The position numbers and the translations under genes are program-made. From Epiperipatus broadwayi (lineage: Eukaryota > Onychophora > Udeonychophora > Euonychophora > Peripatidae), in assembly GCA_028023455.1 (NCBI GenBank), contig JAQFVV010006208.1, positions 12,172,984 through 12,236,983 of the forward strand: a stretch of 64,000 bases of DNA, read 5' to 3'. Positions 45,327-55,639 of the stretch are shown here, piece after piece. Position 1 is the first letter of the stretch. The number at the start of each line of letters is the position of its first letter. A model generated the notes under the pieces. The model worked only from the letters and a program-made list of their open reading frames with translations, had not been told where the DNA came from and made no database searches.

Positions 45327-45404
45327 TGGTGGCCGAGTGGTTAGCACAGCTGCCTTACAAGCAGTTGTCCTGGAGTTCGCTTTGACACAAAAAAATAAAA
45401 TGAA
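45327..45404 (+). mobile_element. tRNA-derived SINE, 5'-truncated
   Basis: Has the A box TGGCCGAGTGG (45330-45340), the 'gctgccttacaagcagttg' hairpin, 'gagttcgctttgacac' with a B box shortened by deletion, and an A-rich tail. Flanks AAATATTTGTGCAT (45313-45326) and AAATTTTGTGCAT (45405-45417) look like a target duplication that has diverged at one or two bases. Confidence 0.8.
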
Positions 45405-45419
45405 AAATTTTGTGCATAT

Positions 45420-45512
45420 ATATATATCTTTTAGCTCTGAAGACGATTGCTGGTGTTCGAATGATGAGGTTTAAAAAAATAAGCATTGTTACAATAATAA
45501 AGAAAGATCGAT
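45420..45512 (+). repeat. Family J short repeat
   Basis: Plus-strand counterpart of 40461-40555, with 'tatcttttagctctgaagac', 'gattgctggtgttcgaatga' and 'ataagcattgttacaataat'. Two copies in one window suggest a dispersed family of at least ~90 bp. Confidence 0.5.
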
Positions 45513-46547
45513 TTGTTTAATTATTTAGTTTCAACTTAATAAAAAGGTTAATAAGAATGATATTTCTCTAAAAATCTAAAAAAAAAAAAAAAAAAAATAC
45601 TATTAAAAAAGGAAAAGAAATAAAACTAACGTTATCTCTTTTTTGTTACTATTTATGAACATAATTAAGGAGGAAGAGGTATAACTGGAGTGGTTAAGCA
45701 AGTATTTAATTTTTAAAATCGGATTATTTTGTAGGGTATTGACTTAGAGTCAAGAGGCTTCTGAAATGCTTTGTCTGGGAAGTTACTTTATATTGAGCAA
45801 AATATAGACTTAAGGAAAAAATAAAAAGTGATTATAAATTTTAGAGATGTATATATGAAAGAAAATATAGAAGATTATTTGAAATAATGATATTAAAAAC
45901 GCTGCAGTACTGAAAAAGAATGTAAAAAAAAGCAATAATTTTTCTGAAGAAATCAATAATAGAAAAAAAATTGATTAAATATGAACTAAAAAAAAATAAT
46001 GATATATTTTTAAAATATATATATTCTGAGAATTGATTTTAAACAAAGAAACAAATATGAGATTGTTGAGGACAAAACAAGAGATTAAGATATTTGGAAA
46101 GATGTATGGCATATGTCTGTGATCTGATAATTAATAGTAAAAAAAATAAGTATTTTAAAATAGTTTTAAAAATTGCGTCTAATAAATTACTATTTATTAA
46201 CAAGAACTAGTGAATTTAATACAATTTAAATATTCAAAAAATTCAAAAGCTAAAAAGTGTGGGGATTAAACCGATTTTTTAAAAATAAAGATATAAAATA
46301 TGAATTTTATCTAAATAATATCTTTTAAATTGAAACAGTTTAATTAAAATATAAAAAATTCAAACTCTATCCAAATAAAAAAAAAGGATAGTCTGAAATT
46401 TTACATATCAGCAAGTAATCTAAAAATAAAATAAAATCAAAACTTATGTATAAGCATAAATTAAAATTAATTTTTATTACATTTGAATTTTCAAATATTT
46501 TATTGGCATATCTTGTAAAGTCAAAAGCTTAATTCTATATGGTTTTC
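45513..46547. other. AT-rich stretch, nothing recognised
   Basis: A-rich simple sequence (A run at 45579-45597). No recognised feature. Confidence 0.5.
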
Positions 46548-46563
46548 ATAAACTAATTTAATA

Positions 46564-46760
46564 TATAGGGTATAGAAGCACAGACTTTCACACAACCCAC
46601 CAACTCTACACACTATCTCCTAACATATATGTGTTCAAGTGTGTCAGTGTTATGAGATAGTGAGGAGAGTGGTGGGTCGTGTGAAAGTCTGTGCTCATAT
46701 ACCCTATATATTGCATATATAGATACTGATATATATATAATAAGCCTGTGTGTTTCAGTT
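46564..46760 (+). mobile_element. Family A fold-back, 197 bp, with 16-bp target duplication
   Basis: The outer arms 'agcacagactttcacacaac' and complement remain. The inner arms with the ribozymes are deleted. The tail 'aataagcctgtgtgtttcag' is on the right. A 16-bp perfect direct repeat ATAAACTAATTTAATA borders it (46548-46563 and 46761-46776). This is the clearest insertion-site evidence for family A, and it fixes the element's 3' end at 'tttcagtt'. Confidence 0.85.
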
Positions 46761-47087
46761 ATAAACTAATTTAATAAATAATTATAATTTTTAATTTTTG
46801 AGTTTAAATTTTAAAGTTGTATAATTATTTGGAATTATTGATGTTTAAAAATTGTATTTTTAAAAGCCTATTTATGTATGTATACACATTTGTAAAAATG
46901 TATGTTTGTAATATTCATGTATTTGATTATATATTTTGCTTATTTTGTATAGAGATGTTAATTAATGAAAAAATTTAAATATATTAATGATTAAAATATT
47001 GTGTTTGGTATTATTTATTCAAATATATAATAAAAACATAATTTGCAAGTTGTAATTGTTAATCAGAAAGAAATTAGCCTGTACACT

Positions 47088-47449
47088 GTTTATTCAAATT
47101 TTACTAACTCACCAATGTTATAGTTAGTGTGCAAGACAATTTCAAGCCCAAATATAAGATAGAGACTTTTAAAAGATAAGAACCACCATCTTATCTTTGT
47201 ATCTAAATACAATTATATAGGATAATCTAAAGCATTTTGGAATGAGAGCAAGAAGATCTAATCTTTGCAATTTTTATGTCCATTACATTATTAATTTATA
47301 GTTAGACTCAGAGAAATTGTTTATATAATTGCATTTAGATACAAAGATAGGATGGTCATTCTTATCCTGATGATAGTTATTTAGCATTTGGGTTTTAGAT
47401 TGCCCTGCATACACACTATAATCTCGATGAGTTAGTAACATGAATAAAC
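47088..47449. repeat. Fold-back repeat with ~130-bp arms (family K)
   Basis: 'gtttattcaaattttactaac' region (47088-47108) onward to 'aaatacaattatata' is repeated inverted at 47318-47449, with blocks 'atctttgtatctaaat' and 'aacccaaat' in matching order. No second copy, no ribozyme and no clear target duplication. Confidence 0.75.
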
Positions 47450-48058
47450 ACATATCGAAGGCTGATTCCTTTCTGATTAAGAATTATACAAATATTGCTT
47501 GTTATCGTCACGTTTTCAAATTTTTCTTGTATTTTCTGTTTCTATATTTAACTAGCAATAGCTACAATATCATTTGGCTAACATAAAAGCCACAGCAGTA
47601 TGTTATACTACTTCCAAGAAAAGTATTATTATATGATATAATTAAAGGTCTGAATTTGAATTTTTATTGCAAGCATTATTTACAATAAGAACTATAATAT
47701 CTGTACTAAAAAACTCATAGATCTGGAGAAATAAATTGACTTCTGTTTAGAAGGCAACCAAAACTGCTTCTAATTAGGATCAGATGATTTCTTCTTTTTA
47801 GGTAAAGAAAGATTGGTTATTATAATAAAATAAATTTGATCACATTTATTATAAGTATTTCTCATAAAAATGTTATATTTGTACAAAAAAAGCAGAAAAA
47901 AATAATAATCATAGATTACAAAAAATGAAGAAAGAAGTTACTTATATCTAGACTACAGTGACAAAAAACACCACTAAATACCAACAAAATGACATAAAAC
48001 TCAACTCACACTATGTGGGCACAACTCAAACTAATTGTATTTTTGCAAAATACAGATA
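47450..48058. other. AT-rich spacer
   Basis: No feature recognised up to the assembly gap. Confidence 0.5.
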
Positions 48059-48558
48059 NNNNNNNNNNNNNNNNNNNNNNNNNNNNNNNNNNNNNNNNNN
48101 NNNNNNNNNNNNNNNNNNNNNNNNNNNNNNNNNNNNNNNNNNNNNNNNNNNNNNNNNNNNNNNNNNNNNNNNNNNNNNNNNNNNNNNNNNNNNNNNNNNN
48201 NNNNNNNNNNNNNNNNNNNNNNNNNNNNNNNNNNNNNNNNNNNNNNNNNNNNNNNNNNNNNNNNNNNNNNNNNNNNNNNNNNNNNNNNNNNNNNNNNNNN
48301 NNNNNNNNNNNNNNNNNNNNNNNNNNNNNNNNNNNNNNNNNNNNNNNNNNNNNNNNNNNNNNNNNNNNNNNNNNNNNNNNNNNNNNNNNNNNNNNNNNNN
48401 NNNNNNNNNNNNNNNNNNNNNNNNNNNNNNNNNNNNNNNNNNNNNNNNNNNNNNNNNNNNNNNNNNNNNNNNNNNNNNNNNNNNNNNNNNNNNNNNNNNN
48501 NNNNNNNNNNNNNNNNNNNNNNNNNNNNNNNNNNNNNNNNNNNNNNNNNNNNNNNNNN
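48059..48558. other. Assembly gap, 500 N
   Basis: Exactly 500 undetermined bases, a likely default scaffold gap size. The true length is unknown. Apparent reading frames across it are artefacts. Confidence 0.99.
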
Positions 48559-48593
48559 TTTTATACTTATTAAATTAGATTGAACCATCTTTT

Positions 48594-48690
48594 GCTGTTA
48601 AACTATTTTAATATTGTTAAACACAACGAAGATATGCAAATAAACTATTTTAATAATGTTAAACAAACGAAGATATGCAAAATAATAATA
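48594..48690. repeat. Two-copy tandem repeat, ~48-bp unit
   Basis: 'aaactattttaata(t/a)tgtt' followed by 'aaaca(ca)acgaagatatgcaaa' occurs twice in tandem, differing by a few bases and small indels. Confidence 0.75.
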
Positions 48691-48774
48691 ATTATCTAAT
48701 GGTTAGTTGATGAAAAGAACAAGTGGTGTCCAAGAACCAGAAATCCCAGACTCAGAAAATATTTTACTCAGTAT

Positions 48775-48885
48775 GTATTAACAGCAAACAGTGGGCGGCA
48801 CTACTGTATGGAGATATTTGCTACTGTTAATAACAGCTTGTGTAAGCATAGGGAATGGTGAACATGTGATGTTTTGTTGATTTTA
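48775..48885 (+). mobile_element. Family B 3' end only
   Basis: The end of the right arm ('gcggcactactgtatggaga') plus the complete tail 'aacagcttgtgtaagcatag' and 'gaacatgtgatgttttg'. Everything upstream is missing, as in a 5' truncation. This confirms that the tail is the 3' end. Confidence 0.75.
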
Positions 48886-49164
48886 TTCAATAAGTAAATG
48901 GAATAATTTATGCAAAAGATAGTACCAAATGATTTGACTTTTAAATTATGATAATACTATTAGAATTAATGCGATAGAAACAGAAATAAACTTTGAATAA
49001 ATTTAAATGTTAATGTGTAAGCCAGTACAGTGTATTAAGTTACATATTGATACGGTGCATTAAAGGTCTACCCATCCCTCACATATGTAAAAATGGATTA
49101 TTCTCCGGTACATGAGGGATCAGAATGACTAATGTCAACATGGGTAGGATGACAACCTTGGCAC

Positions 49165-49480
49165 TTACAGGGGCTTTGAACATTCCACCATCAGATTTTC
49201 AATGAAATGGACAGCTGAAGAGTTGTGAGTTGGAGTAGTTTGAAGCATGTCCATTAAAGTATGAAGATTGGCTATCTTAATATAAAACTCAGAACTGATT
49301 GTATATATGTGTAGAGATGGTAAACTGGACCAACTGATGGAGGGCTGGTTTAGCACGAAATACATATATTGGTGATTATTAATCTTTTCAACATGTATGC
49401 GATCAGATGGGTCAGCAATAGGAGATGGTATGGGGAGTTGAGGGTCATGTGAAAGTCTGAGTTCAAGTCCCTTATATATT
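49165..49480 (+). mobile_element. Family A, right arm with extended 5' part
   Basis: Runs from 'ggggctttgaacattccacc' through 'gttggagtagtttgaagcat' and a hammerhead motif (49329-49373) to 'gttcaagtcccttatatatt'. The left arm is absent. Just upstream, 49008-49050 holds 'gtgtaagccagtacagtgta', which matches the family A tail at 11130, so another family A piece abuts it. A local hairpin ('ctacccatccctcac' / 'tgagggat...atgggtag') lies at 49078-49152. Confidence 0.75.
49329..49373 (+). ncRNA. Hammerhead motif, family A (core substitution)
   Basis: ACCAA/TTGGT stem I and GAAA (49357-49360) are intact. The core reads CTGATGG instead of CTGATGA (49334-49340), and stem II is one base longer with a mismatch. 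The A-to-G change at the last core base should abolish activity. Confidence 0.6.
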
Positions 49481-51744
49481 AAAATGTTAATTATAAACCC
49501 AGAAGACTCTAGATTATTTTATATGCCTAAGGGATCAGAGAGAAAGTTTTTGATTCCAAATTTGGAAATAGTATTATTATGATTAGGCAGAAACAATGAA
49601 ACATTTTTCATAATGATTAACTAAACCTGCTGAAGTTAACTCCTCAAAGAATAAAGCACTTAATGATAAGGTGGACAGATTCTCAGATAATGAGAGAAAA
49701 AACAGGGACAGTTATAAATTAGCTTGTTTACTTGTTTATACTTGGATACTATTTCAATATTTTTTTTATCTAAATAATGTTGAAGATTTATTATATAATC
49801 TTTTGACATAATTTTTTTTGTTCATATAAATGAAACCACTACATTATTAAAGATTGTGATGTGGACCTAAACATCTGAAAATACAGTGTTAAATAGCATG
49901 GTAGGTAATGAAAAACTATCATGAACAATGACCAAATGTTAGCATTTACAGCCAATACTATTTCCTATTACTTTCAGGCAGAATATTTATTTTCCTGCTA
50001 GTTATAAGTAAAATGAATATTGTCTTATTTTTAATTATACATTTCTTATGACAAACATAAACATATGTAAATCAATGCATATTTCTATAACAAACTCTGT
50101 AGCAAATGTAAATTACTATTTATGTATGCTATTTCAGATATGAAATAATTAATTAATACAGCATGTTGTTTGTTGCCTAGCAACTGCAAAAAAAATGTCA
50201 AAAACAATGAAGTGATTTATATTGAGAAGAATTATTTCTTTTTATGTTTTTCTTTAAAATGTCACTTATTAAACCTATTAAAGTTATATCAATTAAATGG
50301 TAATATGATAAGTTCCAAACAACTTAAATAAGAATGTGAATATTTATAGTTTGTCAGGGATAGTTGTAAAAGAAAGAAAAACATATATAACAAAGAGTAA
50401 AATACATATTTTTTTCTCTTCAGTAATTTTATTTACCTATTAGTTTTAACTTTAAAAAAGAATAATAAATAAGTAAAATTACAAGTAATGTTTATCAGAT
50501 TTTAACAAAAGGAAAAATATATGGTTTTAACATTTCTGTTTAAAAAATAGCTATTTAAAATTAATTAAAGTTGATTTTTTTTTCTTCTCTCTAAAACAAA
50601 ATGTAATGTTTTACAAATTATCGTGTAATTAATAGATAATACTGTTTTTGGCAATTAAGGAAAAAATAATTATGCAGGAATTTCTCAATGATTTGAACTT
50701 TTTAATTAATTAAAAAAATGAGAGAAGTAACATTTTTGTAAAAATAGAATAAATTGGTAAGGGTTTAATGCTGTCATTTCTAAGGTGGTGCATGATAGGA
50801 TAAATAACAAGATTGTTCCAAAAATAAGACAAGGGGTTAAAGAAGTATATTTTAGTATATAGACAGTAACAGTTTATTGATCCTGATTCTAAAAACAAAA
50901 CAGCACTAATAGTTTAACTATGAAAAGAACTGAGATTTGACTTGTACTATGACATAAGACAAACCCTCACTGCTAGTTTAAATAACTAGTTTTTGAAGTG
51001 GATTTGAAGAAAAGATGCTAAGCATTAGTTAACATGCGAGTATCATTGAATCAACATGAAACCTGTTCACTAGTAGAAAATGTAGAATACCCCTGATAAT
51101 AATTTGCAACAAGCTTTGTGTGTTTATTGAAAAACATGAGTGCTTTATCCTATGCAAAGCTTATATGAAAAATTTTATATTGTAAAAAGTAAATTTAACT
51201 TATGTTAATGTAATCTGGAAATCTGTATTAATTTAGAAATTAATGTTATAGTTGTCAACTGAAAAGTTGGAGTTACAAAAAAGTTAAAGTAATAAATAGA
51301 AAGCTTGGATAAATTAAACTTGTGTTTACCTACCCTGAAAATTAGTATTATAATTTTAATTTGAGTATTTGAAAACACAAGAAAACTAACATAAAAAGAC
51401 CCAGAAATAATAACTGTAAATGAAAAACTAAAAAAAAAAAAATCCATGGTCATAATGTATTGTAATATGCACATCTATATTTGCAAATAATTTTTTATAA
51501 TATATATAATAATTGATAATAATGAGTAATTTTAATTTAAGCTTTTTTTGTTGTTGAAAGATGTTTTTGATTTATTTTATCTTCCTTTCTAAAATATAAA
51601 AGGGTGCGGGAACTTTCCATTTTCATAAGAAAAAGGAAGGTTTTAGATAATTTTTACCTCTTATTGTGAAATGTTTTCAGATCTAATTATTTAAAAGAGA
51701 GAATAAACCAGAAAGTAAATATTAATTAATTTAGTGTATGAATC
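49481..51744. other. Long AT-rich stretch, nothing recognised
   Basis: About 2.3 kb with no family identified above, no domain-bearing frame and no RNA motif. Frames such as 51205-51474 (minus) are low-complexity. Confidence 0.5.
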
Positions 51745-52680
51745 AATCATCATCATCATCATCAACCATTATCAATCTACTGCAGGATGGTCTCTCCAAG
51801 TTCAATCCATCTTCTCCGATCTTTAGCTTCTCTTCTCCACATCACCCCTGCATACTTTCTTATTTCATCCATCCATCTCACATGTGGTCTCTTTCTTGGT
51901 CTTTTACAATCTCTTGGAATCCGATTTAATATTTCAATTGTCCATCTATTATCATCTCTTCTAGCAATATGTCCAGCCCAACTACACTTCAGTCTTTTAA
52001 TTTTTTCAATAAGGTCAGTAACACCTGTTTGTTGTCTTACCCATACATTGCGTTTTCGATCTCTTCTTGTTACTCCCAACATACATCTTTCCATACTCCT
52101 TTGAGTGGTCTGAAGTCTCCGAATTGCTCTTCTATTAAGTGCCCAAGTCTCAGATCCATAAGTAGGAACTGGCAAAACACATTTGTTAAAAACCTTCCTT
52201 TTCAAACATATAGGCATATTTACTTTTAGTATCAAGTTATTTCTACCAAAAGCACTCCAACCAAGTTTAATTCTATGATTAATTTCCTCCATTATGTTTC
52301 CATCTATATTAATAATCTGACCAAGGTATTTGTAACTGTTAACTTCTTCTAATTCATCATAATCAATCTTTATTTTCATATTTTGAGCAAATCTATTAAA
52401 CATTACTTTAGTCTTTTTAACATTTATCTTTAGTCCTACTTTCATCTGATAACTCCTGCAACATTTCCTGCAGCTCTGAAGCATTATTTGCAAAAACAAC
52501 TACATCATCTGCAAAATCTAAATGACTTAAATAATCTCCATTTACTTTCACTTCTTTAGTTTTCCATTTTAATCCACAAAATACTTCTTGCAGCACTGCT
52601 GTAAAAAGTTTTGGAGATATGGAGTCATCTTGTCTTACACCCTTCTCAATGTTGACTTTCCCAGTATCATTATGTAATCA
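51745..52680 (-). mobile_element. RTE-type LINE, RT palm to 3' end, best copy
   Basis: Minus strand. The palm box FADD is encoded at 52504-52515, preceded by an RQDDSISPKLF-like motif near 52630. A 240-codon frame (51777-52499) then covers the thumb ('YKYLGQIINIDG'), 'YGSETWALNRRA', 'LGVTRRDRKR' and the conserved C-terminus 'CKRPRKRPHVRWMDEIRK', ending just before the (TGA)n tail (51748-51764 as (ATC)n). The palm and thumb are in different frames. Compared with 56630-56670, eight bases are missing between two 'aaagta' motifs near 52440. 5'-truncated near 52680, with no endonuclease. Confidence 0.9.
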
Positions 52681-52689
52681 ATAGTTTAA

Positions 52690-54422
52690 TCTTATTTGCT
52701 ATATAAAATTGTTTTTTTATATTAAAACTGTGTTAGATTTGGAATTGTCATATTTTATTAAATGATTGTTATAAAAATAAAAGTGTTTAAGTCTTTATTC
52801 CTGAAGCTATCCATTCTATAAATTGGCAGTGTGTGAGACTTGATTTCATCATAGCATGGTGCTGTAAAGAACAAGTTTGTGTATTTCAACAAAACTATTT
52901 CAATTAAGATACATTAAGCATATACATTTATATTTTCAATTTTTCAGTCACAATTCCTATGATCCTTGTGATTTTAAATTAGCCTCCAGAGCAATAATGT
53001 TAATTTATATATACACGTGGGTATGTGTTTGTTTTTTGGACATTTCTCTGGCAGGTGCAAAGGTCAAAATCACCTTTAAAGTCCATTTACTGCACTTTAT
53101 TTATATAGATTTGAAATTAGTTTATAATTGGCCTGTAAACTCATGGTACAATGTGACCAAAATATTGATGATGATCAACAAATATCAGGGCCCCAGCATT
53201 TTTTATTATGATATACTTTACTACAAGTTTGCACATGCAGATAATTGTTTTATATAATTGTTTCACAGTAGATAGATAATTAGCTTTCATTTTGATATTG
53301 AACCTTATTTAATCCTCCTATACTATGACAATTTTCTTTGTTCTCACTATAAGCTTTAAAAGTTTTAATTTTTTTAGTAATTTTTATGACATTGATTTAT
53401 TTTATAACTAACTGTATTAGTGGTAACATTTTCCCAGATTGTATTTACCACCACTGTAATTTTCATAGTAACATTACTCGGAAATATATATTAAAAAACA
53501 CTTTTGTAGAAAAAAAAATTACCATACAATTGTTATGCAAAAATAATGATAAATTGTCCAAAAAATCAAATTTTTACTTATTGTATATATTGTCTTAAAA
53601 TAATGTCACAAAGTTCAAGACTACCAAGAATCCAATAGGTTCTCATCATTGTGGAGCTTACCATACTTTGAAATTCCCACTTTTTCAATTATCTTGACAT
53701 CTTTAGAATTTTTTTTTAAAATTATATTAGAAAAAAAAAGTGAATTTTACAGTTTGAAAAAAAGTTAGCAAAATCGCGCAATAGAGGGATACAGATATAA
53801 ATTGAATTTCTTGACTCAGCTCGAGATCATCTTGGAATAGAGAAGAAAATGGTTAAATCCAGTCACAAGGGAAGTCTGTAGATTAATTATGTTTAAGGCT
53901 GGAGAAGTAATAAAATTCTATGCTAGTTCATTCATGCTCATTTTATATTCATTGATTGTGATATTTGAGGATGATGGTGATTGTCATATTCTCTCATTTA
54001 CTCCTTCCTTTATTCCATTACCATATATTGCTTTTATTGATTGAGTCAAGGTATTGATTCAGTTAATAGAACAGGTTTATGTCATTAGTTGATTGTCCAC
54101 CAAAATGTATTTATACTATACAGTGTCCATGTGAGAAAGTGAGATGGAAGTGTTATTACCATAGGTGGCATTTGGAAATAAAAATTGATGTTAATCATGG
54201 ATGTGTACCGGACATTGTTTTCATTTTTTATGGCACTGATCTTCAGAAATGTCTGTAGAATCATGATATGATGCAGATTTGATGGTGGAATTTTTAATTT
54301 GAATTGAGTAAAATCAAAAATAAAACATTCTTGGATTTTGGATTTACAATATGCTAATAACTATGCTATTTTTGGAAGTTCAAAAGATGTTTTCTGAGTG
54401 TTCTTAATGTTTTGAATGCAAC
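52690..54422. other. AT-rich stretch, nothing recognised
   Basis: The 126-codon plus frame at 52877-53257 has a hydrophobic N-terminal half but no recognised family and no supporting signals. I do not call it a gene. Confidence 0.45.
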
Positions 54423-54546
54423 ATATAAAGATTTTAAAACAGGCAAAATTTACTATATATATTGCCACACACAACAAGCTAGAGTAATCAATGGGTGCCA
54501 GAAGGCTTGTGCATAAAATCCCCATCTAGTGCCTACTCATCCAATA

Positions 54547-54588
54547 TCCTCAGACTAGTTTCTGGCTTATGGCCTTCATCAGTGACTA
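54547..54588 (-). ncRNA. Hammerhead motif, family B left arm
   Basis: Minus strand: CTGATGA (54576-54582), stem II GGC/GCC with A-A at its base, GAAA, ACTAGT, GTC. Stem I is reduced to three pairs because the bases outside the core have diverged. Antisense to the presumed transcript. Confidence 0.6.
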
Positions 54589-54749
54589 TATAGTCATATG
54601 ACAATATAAGCTAATGGGCTTGGATTGAAAACATTAAGGTGTTTTCAATTTAATACTCATAGTTTTGTAGTTAAATGGAGATAAAAAGTGGTTGCTGGAG
54701 GGTTGCATTAGATCCTAAGATCTAGATGCAGTGCTCTCAGATCCAAGGC

Positions 54750-54791
54750 TCCTCACTGACGAAGGCCATAAGCCAGAAACTAGTCTGGGGA
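54750..54791 (+). ncRNA. Hammerhead ribozyme, family B, best copy
   Basis: Stem I is TCCTCA (54750-54755) with TGGGGA (54786-54791), six pairs including one G-U. The core CTGACGA is at 54756-54762; the C is at the variable position. Stem II is GGC/GCC with loop CATAA, GAAA is at 54776-54779, the mini stem III is AC/GT, and the GTC triplet ends at 54785 (predicted cut after it). The only departure from consensus is the A-A pair where stem II meets the core. Sense to the presumed transcript. Confidence 0.7.
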
Positions 54792-54962
54792 TATTGGATG
54801 AGTAGGCACTAGATGGGGATTTTATGCACAAGCCTTCTGGCATCCATTGATTACTCTAGCTTGTTGTGTGTGGCTATATATATAGTGAGTTTTGCCTGTT
54901 TTAATAACAGTTATACACAAGCATAAGAGGTGGTGGTCATGTGATATTTATATAAAGATTTT

Positions 54963-55639
54963 GTTTAGTAATTAATGTTCAAAAAACTCAAATTCTTTTA
55001 TCAACTAATGATTGAAGAAAAATCCTCAGCAACTTTTAACTTGGATGGTTATCAACATTAGAATATAAATCAGTTTAACTTTTTTGGTAGTTTTATAAAT
55101 AGAAAAATGGGTATGGATATTAAGATGTAACACAGGCTCCAATAGGCTGCTACTGCTTTTAACAAGTTAAAAGAAAGTTACCTAGACTTGAAACTACTTC
55201 AAATTTTTATCTAGTAAAAAATTTAAATGACAAGCAGATGCTCTAACAATATATATTTTATATCAAGATTAATACTCTAACTACTAATTTATTAAGTAAA
55301 TGAAATATTCTCAATTCAAAACACAAGACAAAATTTATTTTAAAAAAAATGTCTGCTTTAGATTGGAAGTATTTAATTTACTTAATAAACCAGTAGTTAG
55401 AGTATTACTCTCAATGCATTACATAATATTAATCAATTGGAATATTTATACATACATAAACCCCAACGAACTTGTTTGGCCTCAAAGAGATTGTCAATTA
55501 GATAATTGATAGTTTTCTGGCAACATCAAAAGGCAAAAGTTATCTCTGTTTACATGGATATAATTTTCATATTTCTATTATTTATTGTAATAACCATCCA
55601 TAAATATATATATATGGAGAAAAGAAGGAATATGAAAAC
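54963..55639. other. AT-rich spacer
   Basis: 'tttattaagtaaatgaaata' near 55287 and 'atttacttaataaaccagta' near 55375 form an inverted pair ~90 bp apart. Nothing else recognised. Confidence 0.4.

Larger units (their letters stand above)
54436..54949 (+). mobile_element. Family B fold-back element, reference copy, 13-bp target duplication
   Basis: The 5' end is 'aaaacaggcaaaattt'. The left arm, the centre ('ttgaaaacattaaggtgttttc'), the right arm and the right tail ('aagcataagaggtggtggtc') are all present. A 13-bp perfect direct repeat ATATAAAGATTTT borders it (54423-54435 and 54950-54962). Each arm carries a hammerhead motif. Read rightward as RNA, the ribozyme in sense orientation is the second (54750-54791), while the first arm holds its complement. 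No protein. Confidence 0.9.

Noticed and set aside
47360-47395. CTGATGA within the family K fold-back
   Set aside because: No stem II followed by GAAA. The sequence belongs to the arm of an inverted repeat without other ribozyme features.
47958-48588. Long open frames across the N run
   Set aside because: They consist of undetermined bases in an assembly gap and are artefacts.
51738-52229. Plus-strand open frames over the RTE copy
   Set aside because: They are antisense shadows of the 240-codon minus-strand reverse transcriptase frame.
52877-53257. 126-codon open frame as a possible gene
   Set aside because: Low-complexity, hydrophobic, no known domain, no splice or promoter support, and a length reachable by chance in ~64 kb of relaxed sequence.
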